DNA of 32,552 bases from Acidobacteriota bacterium (lineage in GTDB: Bacteria > Acidobacteriota > Holophagae > Acanthopleuribacterales > Acanthopleuribacteraceae): the NCBI GenBank assembly GCA_030066195.1, contig JASJCB010000111.1:1-32552 (forward strand). Direction: 5' to 3'. The position numbers and the translations under genes were made by a program. Below are positions 1 through 8,072 of the stretch, piece after piece. The notes beneath the pieces are model-generated. The model was not told the DNA's origin and searched no databases. It saw only the letters and a program-made list of their open reading frames with translations. Position 1 is the stretch's first letter. Each line of letters begins with the position of its first letter.

Positions 1-477
1 GATCCTGAACTTTCGGTGCGCCAAGAATGAGGACTGATTCTTTGCTCTCCGACTTTCAGTATCGAGAAATCAGGGATCATTCCTCGATCCCGGGCGTCAA
101 GCATCAACCAATCAGCCGATAAAGTGAGGCTCACCTTCTCAAAGGTCCCGTATTCGGCTGTATTTGGTTGTCAAACCCGGAAAACGAGTTGTTTCGGCTC
201 GAAAGCAGGAAAACCCCGCCGCTCCGCCCGTCGAAAAGCAACCCGATGACAAGGCCATGCAACGCACACCCGGGGATTCCCCCCGGGCGTGACACATCCC
301 GCGTGCATGCAAGCCAGGCATCGCCCCCCGGGGGAGGCGAGGCGAATTTCTCAGATCAATGTCATATGATCCAGATCTAGTTGTCCCAGATAGGCCACAA
401 TGATCTACCATGTTCACCGAAAAACTGAGACGAAAGATCGGACTCGTATTAACTAACTACTAATTTGCAAATTGCTA
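1..477. other. No recognisable gene; non-coding left edge
   Basis: I see no convincing coding region here. Short open frames exist on both strands, but they lack ribosome binding sites and have composition unlike proteins. A perfect 12-bp palindrome, AATTTGCAAATT, lies at 462-473 just upstream of the probable promoter of the nuclease gene and could be an operator. Nothing else stands out. Confidence 0.5.
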
Positions 478-507
478 TTGCGTAACAACTTCCAGATGTC
501 ATATGTT
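478..507 (+). promoter_or_regulatory. Candidate sigma70-type promoter for the YhcG-family gene
   Basis: TTGCGT at 478-483 and TATGTT at 502-507 are separated by 18 bp, about 48 bp before the ATG at 555. The match to consensus is moderate. The AATTTGCAAATT palindrome at 462-473 abuts it, so regulated transcription is possible. The start codon is preceded by AGGGAGATG, a good ribosome binding site. Confidence 0.35.
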
Positions 508-554
508 AAGCGTGTTATTCGGCGCTTAAAACACTGACACAGGGAGATGATCGA

Positions 555-1733
555 ATGAGCGACATGCAGAAAAGAAGCTCATCAACCGATCATTCCCTCT
601 TTGATCGCGTCGTCTCCATTCTCGAACAGGCGCGTGGCAACGCCGTCCGTGCCGTCAATACCAACATGGTTAGGGCTAACTGGCTGATTGGCCGAGAAAT
701 CGTGCAAGAACTCCAGAGTGGGGAAGGACGAGCCGAATACGGGAAGCAGGTTATTGAAGATTTGTCGGCACAGTTGACAGAACGTTTCGGGAAAGGCTTT
801 TCTGCCCAAACACTGTGGAATTTTCGACAGTTCTACCAGGTCTATTCCGGGCGTTCCGAAATTCTCTCCCCACTGGGAAGAGAATTGGAACACCCCGAGA
901 AACTCTCCCCGACAGGGAGAGTTTTTAAGGCCATTGGAATGCCCCAACCGGCAAGTGGAGAATTAGTCCAAGGTTTCTCACCGCAACTCTCCTGGTCGCA
1001 CTATCGGGCCCTGATGCGTGTAAAGGATGAAAAGGCGCGCGACTTCTACGAACGAGAATCTGCCGACTGCGGTTGGAGCAAGACCCAGCTCGAACGGCAG
1101 ATCCAGACGGCCTATTACGAACGGATCATCGCCAACCGGGGAGAATCGGGGCTACTATCCAGGCAACGAGAGCGTCTGCCGGGGGAACACGTCACCCCGA
1201 CTCATTTGATCAAGTCACCGATGGTATTGGAATTTCTCGGACTTCCGGACAGCCCGACATTGCACGAAAACACCTTGGAGCAAGCCATTATCGAAAATCT
1301 CCAAGCCTTCCTGCTCGAACTGGGAAAAGGCTTCTCCTTTGTCGCCCGCCAGAAACACATCCGCTTTGACGACGAGGACTTTTATATCGACCTGGTCTTC
1401 TACAACTACATTCTTAAATGTTTCCTGTTGATCGACCTCAAAATCGGCAAGCTGACCCACCGCGACGTCGGCCAGATGGACGGCTACGTCCGCCTATACG
1501 AAGATCAGTTCAAAGTGCCCGGCGACAACCCGACTATCGGCCTGATTCTCTGCTCCGACAAAAGCGAAGCCGTCGCCAAATACTCGGTGTTGAATGAAGG
1601 GAAACAAATTTTCGCATCCAAATACCTCCAGGTCCTACCCACCGAAGAACAGCTCAAACTGGAAATCGAACGAGAACGGAAACTAATCGAAGCGGCATTG
1701 GCAGAGCGGAAAGAGATTGAGAGCGGAAAATGA
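555..1733 (+). CDS. YhcG/DUF1016-family PDDEXK nuclease
   Basis: This is a 392-residue cytosolic protein of the YhcG family. The family has an N-terminal DUF1016 helical domain and a C-terminal PD-(D/E)XK nuclease domain, and often lies near restriction or toxin-antitoxin genes. The N-terminal part (about residues 15-195) carries the family-typical NWLIGREIV and LSWSHYRALM segments. The C-terminal part (about 220-375) carries the nuclease core: E248, D279 in YIDLVFYN and D294-x-K296 in LIDLKIGKL, followed by the Q-x3-Y motif (QMDGY, 307-311). All catalytic positions look intact. The ATG at 555 has an AGGGAG ribosome binding site 8-10 bases upstream. A Phd/YefM antitoxin gene follows 49 bp downstream on the same strand. 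The true substrate is unknown; a DNA-processing or defence role is family-based inference. Confidence 0.85.
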   Translation: MSDMQKRSSSTDHSLFDRVVSILEQARGNAVRAVNTNMVRANWLIGREIVQELQSGEGRAEYGKQVIEDLSAQLTERFGKGFSAQTLWNFRQFYQVYSGRSEILSPLGRELEHPEKLSPTGRVFKAIGMPQPASGELVQGFSPQLSWSHYRALMRVKDEKARDFYERESADCGWSKTQLERQIQTAYYERIIANRGESGLLSRQRERLPGEHVTPTHLIKSPMVLEFLGLPDSPTLHENTLEQAIIENLQAFLLELGKGFSFVARQKHIRFDDEDFYIDLVFYNYILKCFLLIDLKIGKLTHRDVGQMDGYVRLYEDQFKVPGDNPTIGLILCSDKSEAVAKYSVLNEGKQIFASKYLQVLPTEEQLKLEIERERKLIEAALAERKEIESGK

Positions 1734-1782
1734 AGGTGCTTGAATGTGTTACGATGATCTGAGTTTGGCAGGGAGCACAATC

Positions 1783-2040
1783 ATGTCAATTAACCCAGCA
1801 GAAGATATCCATCCGATAAGTGAGCTTCGCAAAGCTCCGGAGAAACTTCTGGAGTTGACACGTGAGACCGGACGCCCGGTAGTGATCACCGTTGAAGGCC
1901 GTTCCAGCGGCGTTCTTGTTGACACCGACAGTTATCAGCGCCTGGTGAAGGCCTTTAACATGGCCAGGGCTTTATTGCCGGCAGAAGAAGATGTAAAACA
2001 TGGAAGAGTGAGGCCGGTATTTAAGCGCCGAAGGTGCTGA
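1783..2040 (+). pseudogene. Phd/YefM-type antitoxin, C-terminus apparently truncated by repeat insertion
   Basis: This encodes an 85-residue protein beginning MSINPAEDIHPISELRKAPE, typical of Phd/YefM antitoxins, which bind DNA as dimers and neutralise RelE/Doc-type toxins with their C-terminal tail. The DNA-binding fold (residues 1-60: PVVITVEGRSSGVLVD, then YQRLV) is intact. The tail reads DVKHGRVRPV as in full-length homologues, then changes abruptly to FKRRRC and stops. The change coincides with the left end of an inverted-repeat element at 2025-2225, so the last roughly ten residues seem replaced. No toxin gene follows. The start at 1783 is chosen over an upstream ATG at 1744 because AGGGAG lies 7 bases before it and homology begins there. 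It may still fold and bind DNA, but toxin neutralisation is doubtful. Confidence 0.7.
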
Positions 2041-2225
2041 AACAAAATAGCCCGGGGCAACGCCCCGGGAAGAGGGCAAAATAAATGAAGCCCTGAAAGG
2101 GCGTGATAAAAACCTTGCAATTCAATCATTCTCCACGGTTTGTTTCGCCCCTTCAGGGCTGTCGATTTCTTTGATGATCTACCCAGGGCGTTGCCCTGGG
2201 CTAAATTGTGGCGCACCTTCGGCGC
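2025..2225. repeat. REP-like palindromic repeat element with nested inverted repeats
   Basis: The outer ends are GCGCCGAAGGTGC (2025-2037) and its inverted copy GCACCTTCGGCGC (2213-2225). Inside are a hairpin at 2049-2070 (CCCGGGGC-AAC-GCCCCGGG), GCCCTGAAAGGGC at 2090-2102, a similar GCCCCTTCAGGGC at 2147-2159, and another hairpin at 2181-2202 (CCCAGGGC-GTT-GCCCTGGG). The order is mirrored, so the whole element could fold into a long cruciform. It contains no credible gene and no transposase; short frames through it are by-products. It resembles the REP/MITE-like palindromes scattered through many environmental genomes. Its left end overlaps the last codons of the antitoxin gene. Confidence 0.75.
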
Positions 2226-2295
2226 GGGAAAAAGATCCGACAATTGACGCCTCTGTATGGATACTGTTTAGTACCTAAACTCTCACGAAAACCCC

Positions 2296-3024
2296 TCACC
2301 GATCAGGCAAATCGATCATAGCCTCCAAAGACTTGGGCAAACGGGGCTTCTTGTCCGTTTTGAACCGGAATCCATAAGCCCGCATGATGCGTCGGCGGCG
2401 GGGCGGGTCGTAGGCTTTGAGAGCGCGTTTCATGTTTTCGGCGATTTCCTCGACCAGCGCGGCGGCCTTGGGTCGGCATTCTTCCAACTCGGTCAGGCAT
2501 AGTCCGAATTCTTTTTGGGCCTGGTCCACCGCGTGAACGGCCGCTTCGACCGGGGCGATCGCGGCCCCGACATCTTCCGCGCCGGGATTGGTCATCGGCG
2601 GCAGGCCTTGGGCGATCGCCATGCGCTCTCCTTCCAGGACATGTTTACCCAATTCCACCCAGACACCCGCGCTTTCTTTCTTCGGGCGTTCGACCTTGCC
2701 GTAGGGATAGTAGTAGGTCGGCGCCACATCATCGTGTTTCAGGCGCTCCGTGCGCAGGGTGACCACGGTCCAAAAGTGGCGCACGGTCAATTCCAATTGC
2801 GCCGCCGCCTCGTTGCGCTTCCTGACCGCATCCTTGCGGTTGATATAGAGCTGCTGACCCTTTTCCAGGGTTTGGAAGTAGGGGGTGATGATCTCCTCGA
2901 GTTTGGGTAGGAAACGCCGAAGCGGTTTCAGATCCGAGAAAATGGTCTTCATGGTGAACCGGTCTCTCAAGACCATCAGAATTCTCAAAACGGCTCTGTC
3001 TGTCCGCTCTCGTTTTCGTCGCAT
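2296..3024 (-). CDS. Hypothetical protein, helical, 242 residues
   Basis: I do not recognise this family. The protein is rich in charged and helix-forming residues, with no signal peptide or membrane segment. A probable helical region spans about 25-95 (KTIFSDLKPLRRFLPKLEEI onward). The centre holds a Tyr/Pro-rich stretch, PTYYYPYGK (about 103-111), and a second helical region covers about 150-215. It ends in a basic segment (PPRRRRIMRAYGFRFK). The ATG at 3024 has GAGGA 8 bases upstream; an in-frame ATG at 2952 is a weaker alternative. It stands alone between two repeat tracts (the palindromic element downstream of it and the 42-bp array upstream), which fits an accessory or mobile-associated gene. 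Codon use looks like that of the neighbours, so it is probably real. Confidence 0.6.
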   Translation of the reverse strand: MRRKRERTDRAVLRILMVLRDRFTMKTIFSDLKPLRRFLPKLEEIITPYFQTLEKGQQLYINRKDAVRKRNEAAAQLELTVRHFWTVVTLRTERLKHDDVAPTYYYPYGKVERPKKESAGVWVELGKHVLEGERMAIAQGLPPMTNPGAEDVGAAIAPVEAAVHAVDQAQKEFGLCLTELEECRPKAAALVEEIAENMKRALKAYDPPRRRRIMRAYGFRFKTDKKPRLPKSLEAMIDLPDR

Positions 3025-3121
3025 ATCCTTCGTCCTCTTGTTCCCGGCCGGCCCTTTCCGGTTGTTGAAATACTACCCTTTCGATTGTGATTATACATTT
3101 TCGGTCAAAATTGTAAACAAA

Positions 3122-3383
3122 TGCCCGGGACAGGGCACTTCCACCCGAGTGGCACATGCCTGTTCCGCGGAACAGACCACTCCCACTCCAGTGGCACACA
3201 TATGTTCCGCGGAACGGACCACTCCCACTCCAGTGGTACTGGTCTGTTTCGCGGAACGGACCACTTCCACTCCAGTGGGACTGGTCTGTTCCGCGGAACG
3301 GACCACTTCCACTCCAGTGGCACTGGTCTGTTCCGCGGAACAAACCACTTCCACTCCAGTGGCACTGGTCCGTTCCGCACGAG
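3122..3383. repeat. 42-bp tandem repeat array, five full copies plus partial ends
   Basis: Five 42-bp units run from 3146 to 3355, flanked by a degenerate half unit (3122-3145) and a partial last unit (3356-3383). Each unit contains two dyads: TTCCGCGGAA inside a nearly perfect 24-bp palindrome (TGGTCTG to CGGACCA), and CCACTCCAGTGG. The central three copies are the most alike and the edges are degenerate, as expected for arrays growing by slippage. Because 42 is divisible by three, all frames stay open on both strands, which creates several false 75-90-residue repetitive ORFs. The array lies about 95 bp upstream of the minus-strand hypothetical gene. Confidence 0.9.
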
Positions 3384-4094
3384 TAAGTTGTGAAATCAGC
3401 CGATAACCTGCCCCTGGTGATGACTCATTTAGTTTCTTCGGCGCGGGAGATGACAGTCGTGAGGGAAGGTCAAGTCCCGTGAGGTGACCCTTCCGGTCAT
3501 GGTTGCCGACACCCGGCTTCTTTCGGGCTACACACGACCACCGGAAAAGAGTAACCGGCTTTTTCGTTCGGCATCACCGTGTCGGGAACGAAGGATGTAG
3601 ACTCCCGGCCGAAACCCTCGACCCGAGAACTCAAACCTAAACGAAATCACGAAGAAAACAACGCCTCGCAAACCCGTCAATCTGTCCCTGTCCCCCGGGG
3701 CATCAACTGCTTCCAAGAAACAAAATGGATTACCTGACAAGATAAATCCCAAGAAGCCGCTGAAATAAAAGGGATTAGCCGCAGATCGCTCAGATCTGCG
3801 CAGATCTGAGCGATCTGTGGCAAAATTTCTTCCGCTACGAACCTCGGCTCAATAGCTGATAGTCGACGCTCCTGGATCTGGCTCGTGTTTCCCGGCCATT
3901 TAGTGCGCCGCGGCGCATCACCAACTCTGTGGCTAATTTTCTTCTTTTTTCAGCTGGGCAGTATCATAAAATTCCAATTCTTCATATAAGGACCCTCGGA
4001 AACACTGAAGTAATTATGCCCTGCCTCACCCTCTCCTTGGCAGGTTTAAGAAAGGATGGTATCTTTTGAATGGAAACGGATTAACGGAGCGTCG
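3384..4094. other. Non-coding, hairpin-rich intergenic region
   Basis: There is no credible coding region across about 700 bp. Potential stem-loops occur at 3464-3494 (GGAAGGTCA pairing with TGACCCTTCC, one bulge) and 3565-3590 (CGTTCGGCA pairing with TGTCGGGAACG). A near-perfect 44-bp palindrome is at 3778-3821. These could be a structured RNA, untranslated leader or decayed repeats. From about 3930 the DNA is T-rich and precedes the methyltransferase operon, so its promoter should lie here, but I could not assign one with confidence. Confidence 0.4.
3778..3821. repeat. 44-bp near-perfect palindrome
   Basis: The two 22-bp arms, beginning GCCGCAGATCGCTCAG and ending CTGAGCGATCTGTGGC, are complementary except for one position pair. 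The centre is CAGATCTGCGCAGATCTG, so it also contains a tandem AGATCTG motif. It has no T-run typical of an intrinsic terminator. It could be a cruciform, a dimeric protein binding site or a copy of a dispersed palindromic repeat. Confidence 0.7.
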
Positions 4095-4736
4095 ATGAAT
4101 TATTTAGAAGATAACCTTAACATGCCCTTGAGCGATATATTAGCCCACATGCAGCGACGTATCCTCAGGGAATCCACTTATTTCGGCATCCCCACCTTAA
4201 AGAACCCCATGGATTTCTGGGTGTACCGGGAACTTATTTTCGAAACCCGGCCCGATGTAATCATCGAATCAGGAATCTATGCCGGCGGCAGCACCCTGGC
4301 CTTGGGCCACATCTGCGATCACCTGGGCAGCGGCCGCGTTATCGGGATCGACCCCAGGATGGAATACGTGCCGCCCGCCGTTCACGAGCACCCCCGGATC
4401 ACCCTTTTGGAAGGCAGGTCGACAGAGCGATTCGACGACGTGAAAGCGCTCATCGAACCCCATGGGACGGTGATGGTTATCGAGGACAGCAGCCACACTT
4501 ACGACAATACCCTGGCCGTCTTGCGCTGTTTTCAAGAGCTGGTAAAACCGGGCGATTACTTCATCGTAGAAGACAGTATCTGCGGGCACGGTTTGGATGC
4601 GGGTCCCTCGCCCGGTCCCTATGAAGCCATAGAAACCTTTTTGGAAGAAAACCCGCATTTCGAATCCGATCGCTCAAGGGAATCCTTCTTGATCACATGG
4701 AATATCAAGGGTTTCCTGAAGCGGTTGGAAACCTGA
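4095..4736 (+). CDS. CmcI/cephalosporin-hydroxylase-family methyltransferase
   Basis: This 213-residue protein belongs to the CmcI-like (Pfam cephalosporin hydroxylase) group of SAM-dependent Rossmann-fold methyltransferases, which often methylate sugar hydroxyls of glycolipids or natural products. The SAM-binding segment VIIESGIYAGGSTLALG is followed by the acidic IGIDPRME loop. The family signatures VIEDSSHTYDNTL and FIVEDSICGHGL, and the tail GPGPYEAIE-like (here SPGPYEAIETFLEENPHFE), are all present. The ATG at 4095 is chosen because GGAG sits 5 bases upstream; an in-frame ATG at 4056 has its purine-rich tract touching the start codon. It is the first gene of a plus-strand run with the next methyltransferase and a GT2 enzyme, so sugar O-methylation is the likely role. 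The exact acceptor is unknown. Confidence 0.85.
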   Translation: MNYLEDNLNMPLSDILAHMQRRILRESTYFGIPTLKNPMDFWVYRELIFETRPDVIIESGIYAGGSTLALGHICDHLGSGRVIGIDPRMEYVPPAVHEHPRITLLEGRSTERFDDVKALIEPHGTVMVIEDSSHTYDNTLAVLRCFQELVKPGDYFIVEDSICGHGLDAGPSPGPYEAIETFLEENPHFESDRSRESFLITWNIKGFLKRLET

Positions 4737-4753
4737 CTTAAAGGATCACCGTA

Positions 4754-5515
4754 TTGGGGAATTTCATTCACAGCCTGGCCTGGGATCTGGCGACCTGGGG
4801 ACGGAAGATACGTCACTACGGCCGGAAACACTATTGCTCGCTTTGCAACTCGCATTTGAGCCGTTTTGTCAAACATCATCCCTCGATCACACGCCCTGCA
4901 CCAATGTGCCCGGTCTGCTTCAGCCTTGAACGGCACCGGTTTTCCTGGACCTTTCTCAAACACCACAGCGATCTTCTCAAGCCTCCTCTTCGCAACATGT
5001 TACACCTGGCCCCGGAACCCCAATTGATCCTGAAATTCAACGCCCTGAAGCATATCCGCTACGTGTCGGCGGACCTGGACAGCCCGATTGCCATGATGAA
5101 AATGGATATCACGGATATCCCCTTCGCCGACGGCGAGTTCGGGGTCATCTTCTGCTCGCATGTGCTGGAACATGTGGATGACGACCGCACAGCCATGCGC
5201 GAACTGCTGCGGGTCCTCGATGACAAGGGATGGGCGCTGCTCGACGTGCCGATTACCGCCGAAAAAACCTTTGAAGATCCCTCGGTAACGGACCCCGATG
5301 AACGGACCCGCTTGTTCGGACAACCCGATCATGTGCGCCGTTACGGTCCCGATTTCGCCGATCGGCTCCAAGAGGCCGGTTTCGAGGTCAAGGTAATCTA
5401 CGCGCACACCATCATCGACGAGGCCATGCAAATCAAGATGAGAGTGCCCGCCGATGAAAAGGTCTTCTACTGCACCAAACCGACACCGAAAGCCGCCGAT
5501 CGGGAGAAGACATGA
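4754..5515 (+). CDS. Class I SAM-dependent methyltransferase with N-terminal CxxC zinc-finger-like region
   Basis: This 253-residue protein has a putative metal-binding N-terminus (YCSLCNS near residue 34 and MCPVCFSLERHRF near 56), then a Methyltransf_11-type domain. The latter is visible in the conserved DITDIPFADGEFGVIFCSHV and LEHVDDDRTAMRELLRVL segments, which are the typical motif II-III region. The start is a TTG at 4754, preceded by AAGGAT at 7 bases; no ATG fits as well. The stop overlaps the next start in an ATGA arrangement (5512-5515), indicating translational coupling with the GT2 gene. It is likely a cytosolic enzyme acting on a sugar or nucleotide-sugar intermediate of the cluster; the substrate cannot be read from sequence. 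Confidence 0.8.
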   Translation: MGNFIHSLAWDLATWGRKIRHYGRKHYCSLCNSHLSRFVKHHPSITRPAPMCPVCFSLERHRFSWTFLKHHSDLLKPPLRNMLHLAPEPQLILKFNALKHIRYVSADLDSPIAMMKMDITDIPFADGEFGVIFCSHVLEHVDDDRTAMRELLRVLDDKGWALLDVPITAEKTFEDPSVTDPDERTRLFGQPDHVRRYGPDFADRLQEAGFEVKVIYAHTIIDEAMQIKMRVPADEKVFYCTKPTPKAADREKT

Positions 5516-6891
5516 TGATTCAAGGCACCGTGATCGTAGAGGGCGACGGCGACACTGACCGCCTGGCGGCCAAACTGGCCGTACTGAACGAATCGCTGCA
5601 AAACCTGCTGGTCGTTTGTGACGAAACGGATGCCGCCGGCGTCCGGTCGGCGCTTGCAAACGACTTCCCACAGGTGCCGATACATCCGGTGAGCGGTTTT
5701 CTCACCGCCGGCCTTAGCTGCCTGCTGCCCTCCATCGAGACGGAACGACTGGCCTTCCTGCCGGCCGAGTTGCCCGCCTCTCCCCTACCCTGGTCGCGTC
5801 TGGGCGATGACAGCCTGATGCCCTGGATCGCGGAGACCACCTTCCCCGAGGCGGAATCCACGCCCGGAGATTTTCTGGCCCGAGGTTGGTTGGCCGCCAC
5901 CGGGCTCTTGCGTGAGCCCGCCGAGAAGGGTATTGACTTCACCTGGGACCCGCTTTCGATCGCCGAGGCGAACCGCCGGCTGAATCGACCCGTCACCTGG
6001 CTTTCCTGGCGGCCGGCTTCGGGTTACCCGAAACCCGAACCGGCGGACCTCGAGCCGCCGTTGACAAGTTCCTCGCGGATTGCGGCCCTGGTTCCTCATT
6101 ATCGCGGTGAGGAGTGGCTGGCTCAGTGCATTGACGCGCTGGTCAAACAGACGCGACCCCTGGATGCGATCGTGGTGGTGGATGACGCCTCGGAAACGCC
6201 TCCCGTGGAGATCGTCAAGCAGTTCCCTTCGATCACTTTATTGCGCTCGGAACGCAATTCGGGGCCTTACCGCCTGGTCCAGGAAGTGATCCGGCGGACC
6301 GGGTTCGACGGCTACCTGTTTCAGGACGCCGATGACTGGTCCGCCGCCGACCGGCTGGAATTGCTGCTGACCGAAGCGGAGCGAACCGGAGCGTCTTTGA
6401 TCGGCGGCCAGGAGTGTCGCATGCTTTATGGGGAGGATCTGGGACCAGCGGCGGAACTGGCGCCGAACGGCATGATCCTGCCCTTCGGTTTTCCCATCGA
6501 CGCCAACGCCGCCCATCAAATCTTGCCCAGCTATGCCGTACTTCACGCCACCTCGCTGCTGGCCCGAAGCCTTTGGTCGCGTTTGGGCGGCTTTGCAACC
6601 GGCCTGCGCTTCGGCGGCGATACGGAGTTCCAATTACGGGCCACGCTGGTGTCGCGTGTGGTCAACATTCCCGATTATATCTACTATCGGCGCGTTCATT
6701 CAGCCTCGCTGACCGGCAGCGGCGAAACCGGGATGGTCTCCGATGCACGCATGCAGGTCCGCCGCAGAATCACCAGGCAAGCCCTTGCCAACACCGAGGC
6801 AAAGCGAAAGGGAGAGAAACCCGACCTGACGCCGCTGGAAACGGCGGAACCCGCCTCCCTGCATCACATCACCGGGCCCCGATTACGGTAG
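5512..6891 (+). CDS. GT2-family glycosyltransferase with uncharacterised N-terminal domain
   Basis: This protein has 459 residues. Residues 1-185 form a domain I do not recognise; 188 to about 400 form a GT-A (GT2) glycosyltransferase with the nucleotide-binding VVVDDAS (222-227) and the metal-binding QDADDW (271-276). The C-terminal tail carries KPDLTPLET and TGPRLR. A full-length paralogue lies at 13128-14510 on the opposite strand and shares the N-terminal domain, the GT core and the unusual tail. There is no membrane segment, so it probably acts on the cytosolic face. The start ATG at 5512 overlaps the preceding stop and has GGGAGAAG upstream; translation is coupled to the methyltransferase. 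It most likely transfers one sugar in the pathway built by this cluster; donor and acceptor are unknown. Confidence 0.85.
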   Translation: MMIQGTVIVEGDGDTDRLAAKLAVLNESLQNLLVVCDETDAAGVRSALANDFPQVPIHPVSGFLTAGLSCLLPSIETERLAFLPAELPASPLPWSRLGDDSLMPWIAETTFPEAESTPGDFLARGWLAATGLLREPAEKGIDFTWDPLSIAEANRRLNRPVTWLSWRPASGYPKPEPADLEPPLTSSSRIAALVPHYRGEEWLAQCIDALVKQTRPLDAIVVVDDASETPPVEIVKQFPSITLLRSERNSGPYRLVQEVIRRTGFDGYLFQDADDWSAADRLELLLTEAERTGASLIGGQECRMLYGEDLGPAAELAPNGMILPFGFPIDANAAHQILPSYAVLHATSLLARSLWSRLGGFATGLRFGGDTEFQLRATLVSRVVNIPDYIYYRRVHSASLTGSGETGMVSDARMQVRRRITRQALANTEAKRKGEKPDLTPLETAEPASLHHITGPRLR

Positions 6892-6918
6892 CCTGAAACA
6901 ACATACCTGGAGCCGATC

Positions 6919-7644
6919 ATGAACGATTCCCATGCCGCTGAACTTTATATTGAACTGTTGAAAAAGACGCTGAATTTCACCCTTTGGGATGAAGAAGATG
7001 TCGACCCCGCCCTGAAAGAGATCGGCAAAGTGGACTGGCCCGACCTGGCTCATTCCATGATCGGCATGAAGCGCATGAACAACATCCAATTCTGTGTAGA
7101 GAGCGTGTTGCGCGATGGCATCGAGGGCGATCTCATGGAAACCGGCGTCTGGCGCGGCGGCGCGGTCATTTTCATGCGCGGCCTGTTGGAGGTCCACGGC
7201 GATCGGGAGCGCAGAGTCATCGTGGCGGACTCGTTTGAAGGATTGCCCGAACCGGACCTCGCGAATTATCCCCAGGATCGCGGCCTCAACTTCTTTCTGT
7301 GCGACGAGTTGTCGGTTTCGCTGGAGGAGGTACGCGGTAATTTCGAAAAATACGGGCTCTTGGATGACCGGGTCGTCTTCCTGAAGGGCTGGTTCAAGGA
7401 CACCCTTCCCAACGCCCCGGTAGAGAAACTGGCGCTGTTGAGACTTGACGGCGACCTCTACCAGTCCACCATGGAAGCGCTCACCAACCTCTACGATAAA
7501 TTGTCGCCGGGCGGCTACTGTATTATCGACGACTTCTCGATTCCAGCCTGTAAGAAAGCGGTGGAAGAGTTCAGGAATCAGCACGGCATCACCGAACCCC
7601 TGGTGGAGGTAGATTGGACCGCGGTCTACTGGCGCAGGCAATGA
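6919..7644 (+). CDS. TylF/MycF-family O-methyltransferase
   Basis: This 241-residue protein resembles macrocin/mycinamicin O-methyltransferases (TylF, MycF), metal-dependent SAM enzymes that methylate sugar hydroxyls. It shows the family's ETGVWRGGAVIFMRG SAM-binding loop, VADSFEGLPEPD, the RLDGDLYQSTMEAL metal-binding segment and GGYCIIDDF. All key acidic residues appear present. The ATG at 6919 is preceded by GGAG at 7 bases, and the gene follows the GT2 gene by 27 bp, so it is in the same operon. Together with the two upstream methyltransferases it indicates a heavily O-methylated sugar. Downstream is a 428-bp gap with palindromic repeats that ends the plus-strand run. Confidence 0.88.
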   Translation: MNDSHAAELYIELLKKTLNFTLWDEEDVDPALKEIGKVDWPDLAHSMIGMKRMNNIQFCVESVLRDGIEGDLMETGVWRGGAVIFMRGLLEVHGDRERRVIVADSFEGLPEPDLANYPQDRGLNFFLCDELSVSLEEVRGNFEKYGLLDDRVVFLKGWFKDTLPNAPVEKLALLRLDGDLYQSTMEALTNLYDKLSPGGYCIIDDFSIPACKKAVEEFRNQHGITEPLVEVDWTAVYWRRQ

Positions 7645-7723
7645 CCGGAAAGGGGAATTATCCAGAGACCTGAATCCGGCTCAATTCGATTAAGTTAAGC
7701 AACCACGGCTACTAAAAATCCCT

Positions 7724-7962
7724 ATCCCGAAGGGATTGCGTCCTACCAGCCCCAGGTTGGCGGGCAAGACACCGTCTTGACTGCCTACCTGGGGTGATAC
7801 GTTCAAGATTCCCCCCTACCCCGAAGGGCGTTGTGTACACTGCTGATGTGGCATGGCATGTCCCATTTTGAACGAAACGGTTGGAGTTACCCCAGGTAGG
7901 CCGCGATGACGGAGTCATCACGACCAACCTGGGGCTGATAATACAAAACGCCCTTCGGGGTA
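7724..7962. repeat. Second composite palindromic repeat element
   Basis: Two 45-bp hairpins are inverted relatives of each other. The first runs 7750-7794 (CCCCAGGTTGG to CCTACCTGGGG, inner AAGAC-ACC-GTCTT). The second runs 7890-7934 (CCCCAGGTAGG to CCAACCTGGGG, inner ATGAC-GGA-GTCAT). Around them are ATCCCGAAGGGAT (7724-7736), and TACCCCGAAGGGCGT at 7817-7831 with its perfect inverted copy at 7948-7962. The element fills most of the 428-bp gap between convergent genes and may serve as a bidirectional transcription barrier. It has no transposase and no credible coding frame. It is related in style, though not sequence-identical, to the element at 2025-2225. Confidence 0.75.
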
Positions 7963-8072
7963 TTAAGAAGACGGCAACAAAGGCAAAAGGTCACCATCTT
8001 GTAAAACCCCAGGTCATGTGGCATTCAGACAACACCAACATCGGGCCTTAATCGGCGGAGGGGAAACCTTTG

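Noticed and set aside
1..554. Small coding genes at the left edge (168-380 plus, 139-417 minus)
   Set aside because: The frames overlap each other on opposite strands, lack ribosome binding sites and have no recognisable motif.
3122..3383. CRISPR array
   Set aside because: The 42-bp units are directly contiguous with no unique spacers, contain palindromes on both halves and have no cas genes nearby.
3091..3406. Several 75-173-residue repetitive reading frames on both strands over the 42-bp array
   Set aside because: They arise because the repeat length is a multiple of three. They lack ribosome binding sites, are equally open in competing frames and have no sensible protein composition.
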